Part shown: in pieces, positions 26,490-35,011 of the stretch
How the letters are laid out: every line of letters starts with the position of its first letter
How positions within the stretch are numbered: position 1 is the stretch's first letter
Translations under genes and position numbers: made by a program
The notes under the pieces: generated by a model
Database searches by the model: none
What the model was told of the DNA's origin: nothing
The model's input: only the letters and a program-made list of their open reading frames with translations
From: Lachnospira multipara LB2003
GTDB taxonomy: Bacteria > Bacillota > Clostridia > Lachnospirales > Lachnospiraceae
Assembly: GCF_000702205.1 (NCBI RefSeq)
Contig: NZ_JNKW01000007.1
Coordinates: forward strand, 1-64,000
DNA: 64,000 bases
Reading direction: 5' to 3'

Positions 26490-27425
26490 ATGGAATTTAA
26501 GCATTATTCAGTTTTATTAGAAGAAACAATTGAAAATTTAAACATTAAGCCAGATGGAATTTACATGGATGGAACACTTGGCGGAGCAGGACATTCAAGT
26601 GTTATTGCTAGCAAATTATCTGATAAGGGAAGACTTATAGGAATTGATCAGGATGAGAATGCTATAGAAGCAGCATCTTTAAGACTTGAACCCTATAAAG
26701 ATAGGGTAAGTATAGTTAGAGATAATTATGTTAACTTTAAAAAAGTCCTAGATGATTTAGGAATTGATAAGGTTGATGGAATTGTTCTTGATCTTGGCGT
26801 TTCCTCATATCAGTTAGATACAGTTGAGAGAGGATTTACATATAATGTGGATACTCCCCTTGATATGAGAATGGATAACAGACAGCAAATGACAGCAAGA
26901 GATATAGTTAATGACTATAGCGAAGCTGATTTATATAGAATAATTAGAGATTATGGTGAAGATAGATTCGCAAAAAACATTGCAAAGCACATTGTAATTG
27001 AAAGAGCTAAAAAGCCAATTGAGACAACATTTGAGCTAAACGATATTATTAAGGCAGCAATTCCAGCTAAGGTAAGAGCTACAGGTGGTCATCCATCAAA
27101 GAGAACTTATCAAGCAATTAGAATTGAGCTTAATAAAGAGCTAGATGTCTTAGAGAATTCAATTGATGATATGATTGATAGATTAAATGTAGGTGGAAGA
27201 TTATGTATTATTACATTCCACTCATTAGAGGATAGAATTGTAAAGGTTAAATTTAAGACTGCACAGAATCCATGTACATGTCCACCAGATTTTCCGGTAT
27301 GTGTATGTGGTAAGAAATCAAAGGGTAAGGTAATTTCAAGAAAGCCTATATTACCTAGTGATAAGGAACTAGAGGAAAATTCTAGATCTAAGAGTGCTAA
27401 GCTAAGGGTTTTTGAAAAAAGATAG
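26490..27425 (+). CDS. rsmH: 16S rRNA (cytosine-1402-N4) methyltransferase RsmH
   Basis: RsmH methylates C1402 in the ribosomal P site using SAM. It is 311 aa. It has [12 protein letters not shown] (~26-37, SAM binding), GIDQDENAI (~51), [12 protein letters not shown] (~97-108), the conserved [16 protein letters not shown] and [12 protein letters not shown] (~236). The C-terminal [15 protein letters not shown] is the usual Cys-rich stretch. ATG follows AGAGAGGT. It is the second gene of the dcw cluster. Confidence 0.96.
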   Translation: MEFKHYSVLLEETIENLNIKPDGIYMDGTLGGAGHSSVIASKLSDKGRLIGIDQDENAIEAASLRLEPYKDRVSIVRDNYVNFKKVLDDLGIDKVDGIVLDLGVSSYQLDTVERGFTYNVDTPLDMRMDNRQQMTARDIVNDYSEADLYRIIRDYGEDRFAKNIAKHIVIERAKKPIETTFELNDIIKAAIPAKVRATGGHPSKRTYQAIRIELNKELDVLENSIDDMIDRLNVGGRLCIITFHSLEDRIVKVKFKTAQNPCTCPPDFPVCVCGKKSKGKVISRKPILPSDKELEENSRSKSAKLRVFEKR

Positions 27426-27465
27426 TAAAGGTATTAAATAAATCTTGCAAAGGAGGAGAAACAGC

Positions 27466-27969
27466 ATGGCAAACTATGGCAAAAGGAAACAATATAAAAG
27501 TGCTAAGAGAGCAACATATGTATCTGGAAGTGCTGCAAGACAACTTGCACCAAAGCCTGAAAGAGAAATAAAACGACGCCAGGAGTTAACAGAAAAAGAA
27601 CGTCTTGAAAGAAGAAGACGTTTAAGAATAAAGAAGCGTCAAAATAAGCTAAATCTTATTTATTTAACTGCAATGGCAGCCATAGTTGTTACTATAGTAG
27701 CTGTTTGTTATGGATTGGTAAGTCTTGAAACATCAACAAAGGCTAATCAAACGAGACTAGATAAATTACAACAAGAGTATCAGGATTTAAAGCAAGATAA
27801 TGACGAGTTAGAACTTCAGATTAATGCAAACATAGATTATGACAAGATTTATGATACAGCGGTAAATGAATTGGGAATGGTTTATCCCGATTCAAGTCAG
27901 GTTATTCTTTATGAGTCAGGCGAAAGTGAGTATGTTAAACAATATAAGGATGTACCTGGTACTGAATAA
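27466..27969 (+). CDS. ftsL: FtsL-like cell-division protein
   Basis: The product is a 167-aa bitopic protein with a long, very basic cytoplasmic N-terminus (~1-60, many Arg/Lys). One membrane helix follows (LIYLTAMAAIVVTIVAVCYG, ~64-83), then a coiled coil (LDKLQQEYQDLKQDNDELEL, ~100-120) and a short tail with AVNELGMVYPDSSQVILY. This layout and the place between rsmH and the PBP gene identify FtsL, which joins FtsB/DivIC and FtsQ to activate septal synthesis. The start ATG 27466 lies after AAAGGAGGAG; the TTG at 27445 overlaps that site and was rejected. Confidence 0.88.
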   Translation: MANYGKRKQYKSAKRATYVSGSAARQLAPKPEREIKRRQELTEKERLERRRRLRIKKRQNKLNLIYLTAMAAIVVTIVAVCYGLVSLETSTKANQTRLDKLQQEYQDLKQDNDELELQINANIDYDKIYDTAVNELGMVYPDSSQVILYESGESEYVKQYKDVPGTE

Positions 27970-27973
27970 AATT

Positions 27974-28010
27974 AATGCTGGCTTTGTAAATAAGGCCAGC
28001 ATTTTATGTT
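27974..28010 (+). terminator. Hairpin between ftsL and ftsI (weak terminator or attenuator)
   Basis: AATGCTGGC (27974-27982) pairs perfectly with GCCAGCATT (27995-28003). The tail TTATGTTT is only partly U-rich, so read-through into ftsI is expected. The core again contains GCTGGC/GCCAGC. Confidence 0.6.
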
Positions 28011-28037
28011 TAAAAGGCAAAAATTGGGAGTGTAGTA

Positions 28038-29969
28038 ATGGCTGATTACGAAAAAATTAGAGAAAGAAAATTAAAGAAAGCCAGAAAAGTTCTAAGAAGG
28101 GCAGGTAAGAAAGTCCAGGTGCTATTTCTTATAGTGGCGATTTTACTTGCAGGCTTAGGAGGTCGTATTTTTTATATAATTTATACTAGGGGCGATGAAT
28201 ATACACAAAGTGTATTAGATGAACAGACAAAGTCACTAAATACAGTTCTTGCCAAAAGAGGACAGATACAATCAAGTGATGGAACAGTACTTGCCTATAG
28301 TGAGAAGATGTATAATGTAATACTTGATGTGGCTCAGCTATTTAGTGATGATGAAGAAAGTGATAGTGATTTAACAGGAGATACTATTAACGCCTTAAGT
28401 AGTTACTTTAATATAGATAGATCAGAACTTATAGCTAAAGTGTATGACAACCAATCTAGCAGATATCTAAAGCTTGTAAAAGAAATCTCTAGTGAAGAGA
28501 TGGAAGGCTTTAAAAATCTTATGATTGTAACAGATGATAAGGGAAACGAAACTAAGACAAGTGTCGTGGATGTTTGGTTTGAAGAGACTTATGTTAGAAG
28601 ATATCCATATGATAATCTAGCGGCGGATGTTGTGGGTTTTTATAGCCAGAACAACGGCGGAGAATTAGGATTAGAATTAGAATATAATGATTATTTAACA
28701 GGGGTTAACGGACTTACATATAGTTACGTAGATGACGGCCTTGAAATAGCCAATGAAACAAAGGGCGTTACAGATGGATTAAATGTAGTAACAACAATCG
28801 ATTATAATATTCAAAAAATAATCGAAGAAAAAATAATAGCTTACAATCAGGAAAAACCATCAAAAAATACAGCAATAATGGTAATGAATCCTAGTAATGG
28901 TGAAATCCTTGGAATGGCAAGTTATCCAACATTTAATTTAAATGATCCGAGGGATTTAACAAAAAGCTTTACTGAGGAACAATTAGGGGCTATGTCTGAT
29001 GAAGATAAGACTAATGCTATGTATGACTTATGGAAGAATTTCTGTGTATCAGAAAGTTATGAGCCAGGTTCTGTATTTAAGCCAATAACTGTGGCAGCAG
29101 CACTTGATGAGGGTGTCGTTAAGGATGGGGATACCTATGTATGTAACGGTTATGAAGAGGTAAGTGGTTGGAAGGTTAAGTGTCATGCTTATGGACAAGG
29201 AGGACATGGACAATTAACCCTAGAACAGTCAATTATGGAATCTTGTAACCCATATATGATTAATTTAAGTATTAAGCTTGGAACAGTTAAGTTTGCTCAA
29301 TACGTATCAGTTTTTGGATTTGGTAGTCTTACAGGTGTTGATTTACCTGGAGAAACAGGCGGTATTATATATCCGGCAGATAAAATGACAGTAATTGATG
29401 CTGCAACAAACTCATTTGGACAGAATATAAATGTTAATATGGTCCAGATGTTATCAGCATATTGCTCATTAATTGAGGATGGTAATTACTATCAGCCACA
29501 TATTGTAAAAGAGATTGAGGACTCTAATGGTAATGTGGTAAAATCCTTTAATCAAACACTTATAAAACAGACTTGTACAGCAGATACATCAAAATTACTT
29601 AGAAGATACCTTTTTTCAACAGTTAATGAAGGTACAGCTAAGAAAGTAGCAGTTAAGGGATACAGTGTTGCAGGTAAGACAGGTACAGCTCAGAAAGCTA
29701 ACAGAGATGAACAAAAATGGCTTATTTCATTTATTGGACATGTGCCAGCAGATGACCCACAGATTGCTATATATGTTATTATTGATGAGCCAGATGGAAC
29801 AACAGGAACATCCGGTTCTTCAGCAGATGTATTAACACTAAGTCATGATGTTTTAGAGAGTTTATTACCTTATTTAGGTATATATGAGGATCTAACAGCT
29901 AGCGAGATTAATACACAAAATAGTGAAGATGAACTAACTGTAGAAGTACCAAATACTACACAGAATTAA
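28038..29969 (+). CDS. ftsI: Septal penicillin-binding protein 2 (FtsI/SpoVD family transpeptidase)
   Basis: This class B PBP cross-links septal peptidoglycan with FtsW. The 643-aa protein has a basic N-terminus, one membrane anchor (VLFLIVAILLAGLGGRIFYI, ~29-48), a dimerisation domain, and the transpeptidase domain. The serine motif is PGSVFKPITV (Ser ~345, SxxK), followed by ESCNP (~401, SxN) and AGKTGTAQ (~546-553, KTG). No PASTA domains follow, so it resembles FtsI/PBP2B without the extension. It lies between ftsL and murD. mraY, often next, is missing. Confidence 0.93.
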   Translation: MADYEKIRERKLKKARKVLRRAGKKVQVLFLIVAILLAGLGGRIFYIIYTRGDEYTQSVLDEQTKSLNTVLAKRGQIQSSDGTVLAYSEKMYNVILDVAQLFSDDEESDSDLTGDTINALSSYFNIDRSELIAKVYDNQSSRYLKLVKEISSEEMEGFKNLMIVTDDKGNETKTSVVDVWFEETYVRRYPYDNLAADVVGFYSQNNGGELGLELEYNDYLTGVNGLTYSYVDDGLEIANETKGVTDGLNVVTTIDYNIQKIIEEKIIAYNQEKPSKNTAIMVMNPSNGEILGMASYPTFNLNDPRDLTKSFTEEQLGAMSDEDKTNAMYDLWKNFCVSESYEPGSVFKPITVAAALDEGVVKDGDTYVCNGYEEVSGWKVKCHAYGQGGHGQLTLEQSIMESCNPYMINLSIKLGTVKFAQYVSVFGFGSLTGVDLPGETGGIIYPADKMTVIDAATNSFGQNINVNMVQMLSAYCSLIEDGNYYQPHIVKEIEDSNGNVVKSFNQTLIKQTCTADTSKLLRRYLFSTVNEGTAKKVAVKGYSVAGKTGTAQKANRDEQKWLISFIGHVPADDPQIAIYVIIDEPDGTTGTSGSSADVLTLSHDVLESLLPYLGIYEDLTASEINTQNSEDELTVEVPNTTQN

Positions 29970-29981
29970 TTGGAGGAAGTT

Positions 29982-31337
29982 ATGGATTTAAAAAATAAGA
30001 AAGTAATGGTAGTTGGAACCGGAATAAGTGGAATAGGAGCTGTAAACTTACTTAATAAAGTAGGTGCAGATTGTATCCTTTATGATTGCAATGATAAATT
30101 AAAAGTAGAAGATGTAGAGAATAAACTAGGTTTTAATAAGGCAGAAATTATTATAGGTGAATGTAGCGATGAATTAATAAAGAGAGTTGATTTATTAGTA
30201 ATTAGCCCAGGTGTTCCAATAGATAGCGAACTTGTAATAAGATTTAAGGAAGCTGGCGTTGAAGTTTGGGGCGAAATTGAATTAGCTTATAACTATGATA
30301 AGGGCCAGATAATTGCCATAACAGGAACTAATGGAAAGACAACTACAACAGCTTTAGTTGGCCAGATAATGAAGGCATATAATGAGAAGACATTTGTAGT
30401 TGGTAATATTGGACGCTCTTATACTGGAGAAGTGCTAAATACAAGTAAAGATTCAGTTACAGTAGCAGAAATTAGTAGTTTCCAGCTTGAAACAACTAAG
30501 AATTTCCACCCTAGAGTATCAGCAATTCTTAATATTACACCAGATCATCTAAATAGACATCATACAATGGAATGTTATGCAGAAACTAAGGAAAGAGTAG
30601 CCTTAATGCAGAATAAAGATGAAGTATGTGTATTAAATTATGAAGATGAGTGGCTACAGGATTTTAAAAAGAACTGCAAAGCTAAGATAGTTTGGTTCTC
30701 ATCAAAGAGAAAAGTAGAAGTTGGCGCATATGTTGATGGAGATATGATTCATTATACAGATGGCGTTAATGATAAAGAATTTTTAAATGTACATGACATG
30801 AGACTTCTTGGAGTACACAATTATGAGAATGTATGTGCAGCAATTGCCATGACTAAGGCAATGGGAGTACCTGATGATGTAATTATTAGAGAAATAAAGA
30901 ACTTTAGAGCTGTTGAACATAGAATTGAATATGTAGCAACAAAATCTGGAGTTGATTATTATAATGACTCAAAGGGAACTAATACAGATGCAGCAATTAA
31001 GGCCATTGAGGCAATGGTAAAACCAACAATTCTTATAGCTGGTGGCTATGATAAGGGCGTAGAATTTGACGACTACATTAAGGCCTTTAAGGGTAAAGTA
31101 AGATTTATGGTATTACTTGGTCAGACAAGCCAGATGATAGCAGATACAGCTAATAAGTATGGTTTTACAGATTATGTATTTGCTAATTCAATGGAAGAGG
31201 TTGTTGATATTTGTGCCAAAACTGCTAAAGAAGGAGAGGCAGTTTTATTATCACCTGCTTGTGCTAGCTGGGGAATGTTTGATAACTATGAGCAAAGAGG
31301 AAGAATATTTAAGGATTTAGTTAATAAGCTTCCTTAA
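29982..31337 (+). CDS. murD: UDP-N-acetylmuramoylalanine-D-glutamate ligase
   Basis: MurD adds D-Glu to UDP-MurNAc-L-Ala in the cytoplasmic stage of wall synthesis. It is 451 aa. An N-terminal Rossmann-like domain (VMVVGTGISGIGAVNLL) is followed by AITGTNGKTTTTALVG (~109-124, ATP loop), NITPDHLNRH (~183), and the ADP-ribose/C-terminal domain with NDSKGTNTDA (~324) and LLSPACASWGMFDNYEQRG (~425). ATG 29982 follows TTGGAGG; the TTG of that motif was rejected as start. It starts 12 nt after ftsI. Confidence 0.96.
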   Translation: MDLKNKKVMVVGTGISGIGAVNLLNKVGADCILYDCNDKLKVEDVENKLGFNKAEIIIGECSDELIKRVDLLVISPGVPIDSELVIRFKEAGVEVWGEIELAYNYDKGQIIAITGTNGKTTTTALVGQIMKAYNEKTFVVGNIGRSYTGEVLNTSKDSVTVAEISSFQLETTKNFHPRVSAILNITPDHLNRHHTMECYAETKERVALMQNKDEVCVLNYEDEWLQDFKKNCKAKIVWFSSKRKVEVGAYVDGDMIHYTDGVNDKEFLNVHDMRLLGVHNYENVCAAIAMTKAMGVPDDVIIREIKNFRAVEHRIEYVATKSGVDYYNDSKGTNTDAAIKAIEAMVKPTILIAGGYDKGVEFDDYIKAFKGKVRFMVLLGQTSQMIADTANKYGFTDYVFANSMEEVVDICAKTAKEGEAVLLSPACASWGMFDNYEQRGRIFKDLVNKLP

Positions 31338-31354
31338 TATTTAATGGAGAGTAT

Positions 31355-32632
31355 ATGGCAAATGATGTAAGAAAAAGATCTACAAACAAACGTAATACTC
31401 AAAAAGATATCAGTAGGACAAGGATAAATAGACAAGCAAAAAAGAAGCAACAAAACTACATAAAAAGCCATAGAAGAAAGAAAAGATTTAGATTAAACAT
31501 AAAAAGAAAAGCAGGATTTTATCTTGATTATTCTTTAATGTTTATAATGCTTTTACTTATAGGTGTTGGCCTTGTTATGGTATATAGTAGTTCTTCAACC
31601 ACCAAAGAAACGATTTTTGATATATTAAAAAGTCAGGTTTTATTTGCGGTAGTTGGAATATTTTTTATGATACTAGAAGCTAGAATAGTTGATTATCATA
31701 TATATAGTAAAAAGTGGGTTTCATATGGACTATATATTTTTTCACTCTTCCTAGTATTATTACTTTTAACACCACTTGGTAAAAATGTTAATGGTGCCAC
31801 ACGTTGGATTGGACTAGGCTCTTTTTCATTTATGCCTGTTGAAGTGGTTAAGGTAGGTGTCATAGCGGCACTATCCTTTAGAATAGTCAACTTAGGGGAT
31901 AGAATGAATAATACTTTTAGTTTATTTTGGCTATGGTTTTTTTATGGAGTAGTACCTGCGGGATTATTATATGTAATATCTAATAATTTAAGTAGTGCTA
32001 TTATTATTTCTGGAATGTGCTTTATAATAACATTTGTGGCATTTCCAGGGTATAAGCCCTTTGCTGCAGTAGTTGGTGTAGGAGGCGCTTTTGCAACCCT
32101 TCTTGTAACAAGACTTGTTAGTACACTAAATTCAGGAGACAATTTTAGACATGCAAGAATACTTGCTTGGCTACATCCTGAGGATTACGCAGATAATAAG
32201 GCTTACCAAACAATTCATGGTTTATATGCCATAGGCTCTGGCGGACTTTTTGGTAAGGGACTTGGAAAGAGTATGGTAAAAATAAAATTGCCAGAAGCAT
32301 ATAATGATATGATTTTTACCATAATTTGTGAAGAGCTTGGTTTATTTGGTGCGCTTTGCGTATTACTTGCTTTCAGTGTTTTGCTTTGGAGAATTGCCCA
32401 TGTGGCAAAAAATGCTCCAGACCTTTTGGGAGCACTGTTATGTACAGGGGTTTTTGCCCATATCTCTTTACAGGTATTGGTAAATATTGCTGTAGTAACT
32501 AATACTATACCAAACACTGGTGTTACATTACCATTTATAAGTAAGGGTGGAACGGCGCTTCTTATTCTTCTTATGGAAATGGGAGTAGTATTTAATGTAA
32601 GTAGTCAAATTAAGGATGAACTAAATGAGTAA
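31355..32632 (+). CDS. ftsW: Septal peptidoglycan glycosyltransferase FtsW (SEDS family)
   Basis: FtsW polymerises lipid II at the septum together with its class B PBP. It is 425 aa. The cytoplasmic N-terminus is unusually long and basic (~1-52, many Lys/Arg/Gln). About ten membrane segments follow, with SEDS landmarks GVGLVMVYSSSS (~70-80), GATRWIGLGSFSFMPVEVVKV (split across ~146-166; conserved Pro-x-E), a large loop with HPEDYADNKAYQ, GSGGLFGKGLG (~293) and PNTGVTLPFISKGGTALL (~385-402). Its last 8 nt overlap ftsQ (ATGAGTAA), suggesting translational coupling. Confidence 0.95.
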   Translation: MANDVRKRSTNKRNTQKDISRTRINRQAKKKQQNYIKSHRRKKRFRLNIKRKAGFYLDYSLMFIMLLLIGVGLVMVYSSSSTTKETIFDILKSQVLFAVVGIFFMILEARIVDYHIYSKKWVSYGLYIFSLFLVLLLLTPLGKNVNGATRWIGLGSFSFMPVEVVKVGVIAALSFRIVNLGDRMNNTFSLFWLWFFYGVVPAGLLYVISNNLSSAIIISGMCFIITFVAFPGYKPFAAVVGVGGAFATLLVTRLVSTLNSGDNFRHARILAWLHPEDYADNKAYQTIHGLYAIGSGGLFGKGLGKSMVKIKLPEAYNDMIFTIICEELGLFGALCVLLAFSVLLWRIAHVAKNAPDLLGALLCTGVFAHISLQVLVNIAVVTNTIPNTGVTLPFISKGGTALLILLMEMGVVFNVSSQIKDELNE

Positions 32633-33473
32633 AGTAGATGAGTTAGAAGGATTTCAGATTATAGATGTGGATGATGAACAGGAAGAAAAGGACAGAGTAA
32701 GTAGGACTAAAAAATCATCTAAGAAATCTAAAAAAAATAAACGCCAAAAAAGAAATAAAAAAAGAGATGGATTTCTAATGAAAATTTTGGTAATATTTTT
32801 GATTGTAACTTGCATTTGTGGTGGCGTTTATTTTGGTTTTAAAGTAGATGTAATAGAGTATGAAGGCAATACTCATTACAGTGATGAGGAAATGTCTAAA
32901 TGCATTTTTAATGATAAGACACCAAATTCACTTATATATTTTTTATTTGGTAATACGAATATTGAGATTCCCTTTATCCAAAAATATGATGTCGAGATTG
33001 AATGGCCAAGAAAGATTCATGTAAATGTCTATGAGAAAGCTATTATAGGCTATGTTAAATACATGGGCAGTTATATGTATTTTGATAAGGATGGAATTGT
33101 GGTTGAAAGCTCTAATGAGTTAGTAAACTCCCTCCCAGAGATTCAAGGATTAGATTATTCATCAATTGTGTTAAATGAGAAACTTCAGGTATCAGATACA
33201 AGTATTTTTGATAAGATACTAGATCTGGCCCAGGGTTTTGATAAATACGATATGGATGTGGATTCTATTTTCTTTGATAACGAAGGAAACATTTACCTAA
33301 ACATACAAAATGTTAAGGTAGCTATGGGAAATACAGATGATTATAGTGAAAGATTATTTGAACTAAAACAACTATATGAGAAATTAAATGGATTGTCCGG
33401 AACCCTATATTTAGACAGTTTTGACGGCAACACATCCTCAATTATTTTTAAGAAAGATTCTCAAAACGGTTGA
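32625..33473 (+). CDS. ftsQ: Cell-division protein FtsQ/DivIB
   Basis: This 282-aa bitopic division protein has a strongly basic cytoplasmic stretch (~28-48, runs of Lys), one membrane helix (FLMKILVIFLIVTCICGGVYFG, ~47-68), a POTRA domain (VIEYEGNTHYSDEEM onward, ~75) and the FtsQ/DivIB beta domain (~140-225). It scaffolds FtsL/FtsB at the septum. The start overlaps the ftsW stop. The ftsQ stop TGA lies inside the -35 element of an ftsZ promoter. Confidence 0.92.
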   Translation: MSKVDELEGFQIIDVDDEQEEKDRVSRTKKSSKKSKKNKRQKRNKKRDGFLMKILVIFLIVTCICGGVYFGFKVDVIEYEGNTHYSDEEMSKCIFNDKTPNSLIYFLFGNTNIEIPFIQKYDVEIEWPRKIHVNVYEKAIIGYVKYMGSYMYFDKDGIVVESSNELVNSLPEIQGLDYSSIVLNEKLQVSDTSIFDKILDLAQGFDKYDMDVDSIFFDNEGNIYLNIQNVKVAMGNTDDYSERLFELKQLYEKLNGLSGTLYLDSFDGNTSSIIFKKDSQNG

Positions 33474-33498
33474 TATTTTGAATGAAAAACGATATTAT
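33470..33498 (+). promoter_or_regulatory. Internal ftsZ promoter
   Basis: -35 TTGATA (33470-33475) contains the ftsQ stop codon. A 17-bp spacer separates it from -10 TATTAT (33493-33498). It would allow ftsZ to be expressed above the rest of the operon. Confidence 0.65.
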
Positions 33499-33541
33499 AT
33501 TTTATAAGTGATTTTTAAGGGAGTAGAAGGAGGCAACAACT

Positions 33542-34714
33542 TTGTTAGAAATTATGACAAACGACGCAGAAGGCTCTGCAAAGATTATAGTAGTGGGAGT
33601 CGGCGGATCAGGCAACAATGCTGTTAACAGAATGATAGATGAGAATATCAGTGGGGTAGAATTCGTAGGCATTAATACTGATGGTCAGGCACTTCAATTG
33701 TGTAAGGCTCCACAAGCAATTCAAATTGGAGAGAAGCTTACAAAGGGTTTAGGAGCAGGTGCAGTTCCTGAAATCGGAGAAAAAGCAGCAGAAGAGAATA
33801 TTGAAGATATTACTCAGGCACTAGAAGGCGCAGATATGGTATTTGTAACTTGTGGTATGGGTGGCGGAACTGGTACAGGTGCAGCACCAGTTGTAGCTAA
33901 AGTAGCTAAAGAATTAGGCATCCTTACAGTTGGTGTAGTAACAAAGCCATTTGCTTTCGAAGGTAAGACTCGTATGAGCAACGCTAATGTAGGTATAGAG
34001 AAGTTAAAGGAAAGTGTTGATACACTTATTATTATTCCTAATGATAGATTACTTCAGATCGTAGATAGAAGAACATCTATGCCAGATGCATTAAGAAAAG
34101 CTGATGAAGTTTTACAACAGGCAGTACAGGGAATTACAGATCTTATTAATGTTCCAGGTCTTATTAACTTAGACTTTGCTGATGTTAAGACTGTAATGAC
34201 AGATAAGGGTATTGCACATATTGGTATTGGTACAGGAACAGGTGATGACAAGGCAATTGAAGCTGTTAAGCAGGCTGTATCAAGTCCACTTCTTGAAACA
34301 ACAATTGAAGGTGCTTCACATGTTATTATTAACATTTCAGGTGATGTAAGCCTTATGGAAGCTAATGAAGCAGCAAGTTATGTTCAGGATTTAGCAGGAG
34401 ATAATGCTAATATTATCTTTGGTGCTATGATCGATGAAACAGTTACTGATAGAGCAACAATTACAGTAATTGCTACAGGTCTTGAAGATAGCAATGTTAA
34501 TTTAGCTCTTGCAGGATTCTCAGCTAAGGCAACTACAGCACCTAAGACTGTAATTAAGCCAACATATACATATAATGGCGGTTCTACAGCACCTAAGGTA
34601 GCTCAGGCTGAAGAAACTCCACTTCCTGGTCTAAAGCAACCAGAACCAATTACAAGTAATGTTAAGGAGAAAGGAATAACAATTCCTACATTCCTACAGA
34701 AAAGCAAGAAGTAA
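33542..34714 (+). CDS. ftsZ: Cell-division GTPase FtsZ
   Basis: This tubulin homologue forms the Z ring. It is 390 aa. The start is TTG 33542, 8 nt after AAGGAGG and giving [11 protein letters not shown]. The ATG at codon 5 is 20 nt from the ribosome site and less likely. Motifs: [13 protein letters not shown] (~19-31), [16 protein letters not shown] (~102-117, tubulin signature), the T7 loop [11 protein letters not shown] (~207-217, catalytic Asp). A variable linker (~320-370) follows, then the conserved tail [13 protein letters not shown] that binds FtsA/SepF-type partners. ftsA is not in the window. Confidence 0.97.
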   Translation: MLEIMTNDAEGSAKIIVVGVGGSGNNAVNRMIDENISGVEFVGINTDGQALQLCKAPQAIQIGEKLTKGLGAGAVPEIGEKAAEENIEDITQALEGADMVFVTCGMGGGTGTGAAPVVAKVAKELGILTVGVVTKPFAFEGKTRMSNANVGIEKLKESVDTLIIIPNDRLLQIVDRRTSMPDALRKADEVLQQAVQGITDLINVPGLINLDFADVKTVMTDKGIAHIGIGTGTGDDKAIEAVKQAVSSPLLETTIEGASHVIINISGDVSLMEANEAASYVQDLAGDNANIIFGAMIDETVTDRATITVIATGLEDSNVNLALAGFSAKATTAPKTVIKPTYTYNGGSTAPKVAQAEETPLPGLKQPEPITSNVKEKGITIPTFLQKSKK

Positions 34715-34733
34715 TTTAGATTTAATGAATATT

Positions 34734-34772
34734 AAATCCGGACGGGGGTAACCAATCGTCCGGATTTTTGTT
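34734..34772 (+). terminator. Terminator of the dcw cluster
   Basis: AAATCCGGACG (34734-34744) pairs perfectly with CGTCCGGATTT (34757-34767), followed by TTGTTTTT. Confidence 0.92.
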
Positions 34773-34813
34773 TTTACAGATTAATCTGAAATTATATTAG
34801 GAGACAAAAGTAT

Positions 34814-34915
34814 ATGAAGAAGAAAAAGAAGAAAAGTTATTATTATGACAGGATTTTTGCCTTGTTATCAATAATAACCTTAATTGTAATTGTTCTTATG
34901 ATATACTTTGATTAA
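34814..34915 (+). CDS. 33-aa basic membrane peptide
   Basis: A small frame starts at ATG 34814, 9 nt after TAGGAGA. It encodes M, six Lys, SYYYDRIFALLS and a hydrophobic stretch IITLIVIVLMIYF ending in Asp. The poly-Lys start, the Tyr triplet and one membrane helix are a coherent small membrane protein with N-in topology. The good ribosome site and position right after the ftsZ terminator support it, but there is no homology evidence from the sequence alone. The function is unknown. Confidence 0.6.
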   Translation: MKKKKKKSYYYDRIFALLSIITLIVIVLMIYFD

Positions 34916-34934
34916 TATCGATTATTAGATGTTG

Positions 34935-34963
34935 TTGTTTCTTTAGACGAAAATGAGTATAAT
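34935..34963 (+). promoter_or_regulatory. lepA promoter
   Basis: -35 TTGTTT (34935-34940), 17-bp spacer, -10 TATAAT (34958-34963). Just downstream ACGCC-AAA-GGCGT (34969-34981) forms a small leader hairpin. Confidence 0.7.
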
Positions 34964-35011
34964 ATAAAACGCCAAAGGCGTGGAAAGTAATATATAGAAA
35001 AGGAATAAAAT

